Part shown: one piece after another, positions 62,334 through 64,000 of the stretch | How positions within the stretch are numbered: the stretch's first letter is position 1 | How the letters are laid out: the number at the start of each line of letters is the position of its first letter | Source of the DNA: Utricularia gibba | Taxonomy: Eukaryota > Streptophyta > Magnoliopsida > Lamiales > Lentibulariaceae | Length of the DNA stretch: 64,000 nucleotides | Reading direction: 5' to 3' | Assembly (NCBI GenBank): GCA_002189035.1 | Contig: CM007991.1 | Span: 1,116,001 to 1,180,000 of the forward strand | The notes under the pieces: model-generated | Databases searched by the model: none | Told to the model about the DNA's origin: nothing | What the model saw: the letters and a program-made list of their open reading frames with translations, nothing else | Position numbers and translations under genes: made by a program

Positions 62334-63308
62334 ATGGAGGGGCTCGAGGAAGGAACCTACTGCGGGGATGGGCTGCTTCAGAGTCTTCTTCTTGGTGGTA
62401 TCCCGCCATTGTTCATGCATACAGTTGGTGAAGAAGTCCCTGAGTCGGACTCCGGCGTGCCGAGTTTTCCCGGCGCACCGGCTCTAGGCTACGACAGTTC
62501 TGAGCATGCTGTTACGACACGCGAGATCATGAATGTCTCCGGGTTAGTACGACTAATGTAGAAGGGTTTGCTCAAACCTTCTGTGCATTGCCTTGTTTTT
62601 CTTGCTAAAAACTGTGGTTTTCTTCTAATCAGACTTCCGGTGGAATGCATGAGAAAGTGTAGCAGAAGTGTCCATGAAGAAAGCAGCTTCAGGTATAGTA
62701 TGAGGATCAAGAGCTGCGACGGCGTTGTCGGAGAGGACGGCTACAAGTGGCGCAAGTACGGACAGAAATCCATCAAAAACAGCCCCAATCCCAGGTTTGA
62801 CTACCCTTCTTTCAAAATAATGCACATGTAATAATTATTGATTAAGCAAAAAAAAATGACCTTGCAACCTGTTTGCAGATGCTATTACCGGTGCACGAAC
62901 CCTAGATGCAGTGCCAAGAAGCAGGTGGAGCGGGCGGCTGACGACCCGGAAACTTACATCGTAACGTACGACGGCTTCCACCTCCATTTCACTTTCCCGT
63001 TTCTCATCTCCGACCAGATCGACACGCCGGTGAAGAAACAAAAAAGGCCGGTCCTTCAGGCCCAAGAATACATGGACCTAATGCAGCAAAGCCCGCTTAC
63101 TGGCAGCTGGGTTGAGGGTCTAACGGGCCAAAAAGGCCTGCTTGAGGACGTGGTGGCATTCACGGCAAGGAAGCCCCTCAAGGTGGCCGCCGCCGCCGAT
63201 TCACGGCGGGCATCATTTTCCGATGACACGTATCCTTGCGCTTCCTCCCCAGCCTCGTCGAACTCATTCTCTTGGACTTCCGCGTACGAGTATTTGGGCC
63301 TAATCTAA
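62334..63308 (+). CDS. WRKY49: WRKY transcription factor, WRKY49-like (group IIc)
   Basis: Three exons (62334-62542, 62633-62794, 62879-63308) give about 266 residues. The WRKY domain holds WRKYGQK at residues 109-115, an intron at the standard position after PNPR, and a zinc finger C-x4-C-x23-H-x1-H (CTNPRC ... HLH). Wording around the domain (DGVVGEDGYKWRKYGQKSIK, TYIVTYDGFHLHFTFPFL) and the downstream GLLEDVV resemble Arabidopsis WRKY49 as I remember it; that assignment is by eye. The protein binds W-boxes. The first ATG in frame is at 62334; the ATG six bases earlier is out of frame. Confidence 0.9.
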
Positions 63309-64000
63309 CACTCATGCTATGCAAGTAAACTTACGTTATCTTTAATTTGCCACTACGAATTCACAGAAAGCCCAATGAGGTTAACCAAAGCCCGGCCCAC
63401 CGTAGCATTTTTTTAATTAATTGTGGAAATAACACAACGTTATCTCCCAACCACGCAACCATAATCTGAGAGGAGTACGGATGGTGCTCTACGAAACACG
63501 ATTCGGATTGCGCCACGTCATTTAACACAACGACTGGTGTTGACCCTTCGTCAACCCGACCACATGAGTGGTTTTGGTTTTTTCCCAATTTTTATATTTG
63601 TTCTCTTTATGTAAATATCAAGATTTTTCTATGGCCTAATTTTTTAATTAAAAAAGGCATTTAAAATACTTTCCAGAAAAAAAAGCACTTGTGGTTGTTC
63701 ACATTCATAATCTATTTTTATATTTTTTTGCAATAATTAAATAATATATTGCTTTTCAACATTGAAGCTTGATTTGAAGCAACAAATGAGTGTCTTTCGC
63801 ATTCGCTTGTACTGACGGCTTTGGATTTATGCAACACATGATTAGAGTTGGAGACAAAACTCCCATTTCGAAATAAAAAGAATAAAAATACTTTTAATCA
63901 CTAAAATTATTACTATTAAATTCTGAAAATAATCTAAGCCGCCACGTAAGCTTCTGGATGCTTGAACCAAACGAGAACTTTAGGGAATTTTGCATTTTCC
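63309..64000. other. WRKY 3' flank, AT-rich
   Basis: No coding exon or RNA gene was recognised between the WRKY stop and the window end. Confidence 0.5.

Overview
This is a gene-dense stretch of nuclear DNA from a flowering plant. The genes are split by many GT-AG introns, the spacers are AT-rich, and the families present are plant-specific: CKX, IQM, RETICULATA-related, myosin XI, GRF with a miR396 site, NF-YA with a miR169 site, JAZ, WRKY and lectin receptor kinase. The species cannot be fixed from sequence alone. The mix of GC-rich genes (tetraspanin, CKX exon 1, PMEI, lectin kinase, PCS1-like protease) and AT-rich genes suggests a non-grass monocot or an early-diverging angiosperm, but this is weak.

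Layout. 1-8.8 kb: 3' part of a CutA gene, a tetraspanin, a relic of a duplicated cytokinin dehydrogenase, the cytokinin dehydrogenase (CKX3-like), and a convergent small unknown gene. 10.6-15.1 kb: an IQM-type calmodulin-binding protein and a plastid RETICULATA-related protein. 16.2-28.1 kb: a complete 39-exon class XI myosin and, convergent to it, a glycerophosphocholine acyltransferase. 29-41.5 kb: NF-YA (minus), ESCRT-III VPS2 (plus), a RING-H2 protein (minus), an unrecognised four-exon gene (minus) and a growth-regulating factor (minus). 43.2-46 kb: a TMEM192/FIP1-like membrane protein. 49.8-63.3 kb: a JAZ repressor, a pectin methylesterase/invertase inhibitor, an L-type lectin receptor kinase, a PCS1-like aspartic protease and a WRKY49-like factor. 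There is no operon logic. Two transcription factors carry the expected microRNA sites (miR169 for NF-YA, miR396 for GRF), and the JAZ and WRKY genes have matching G-box and W-box elements upstream.

The most striking window-wide pattern is that four otherwise intact genes (CKX, IQM, RETICULATA-related, lectin kinase) carry five frame breaks. Each looks like one missing base in a single-base run. This looks more like consensus error in a long-read assembly than five separate pseudogenisations. Other points of interest are a simple-sequence Asp/Gly insertion inside the lectin domain of the receptor kinase, a RING-H2 finger three residues short in its last loop, a myosin intron whose donor reads AT rather than GT, and a decayed CKX copy with a duplicated upstream block. 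I found no convincing new biological system, RNA gene or intact transposon. Exon coordinates were worked out by hand from splice signals and frame continuity.
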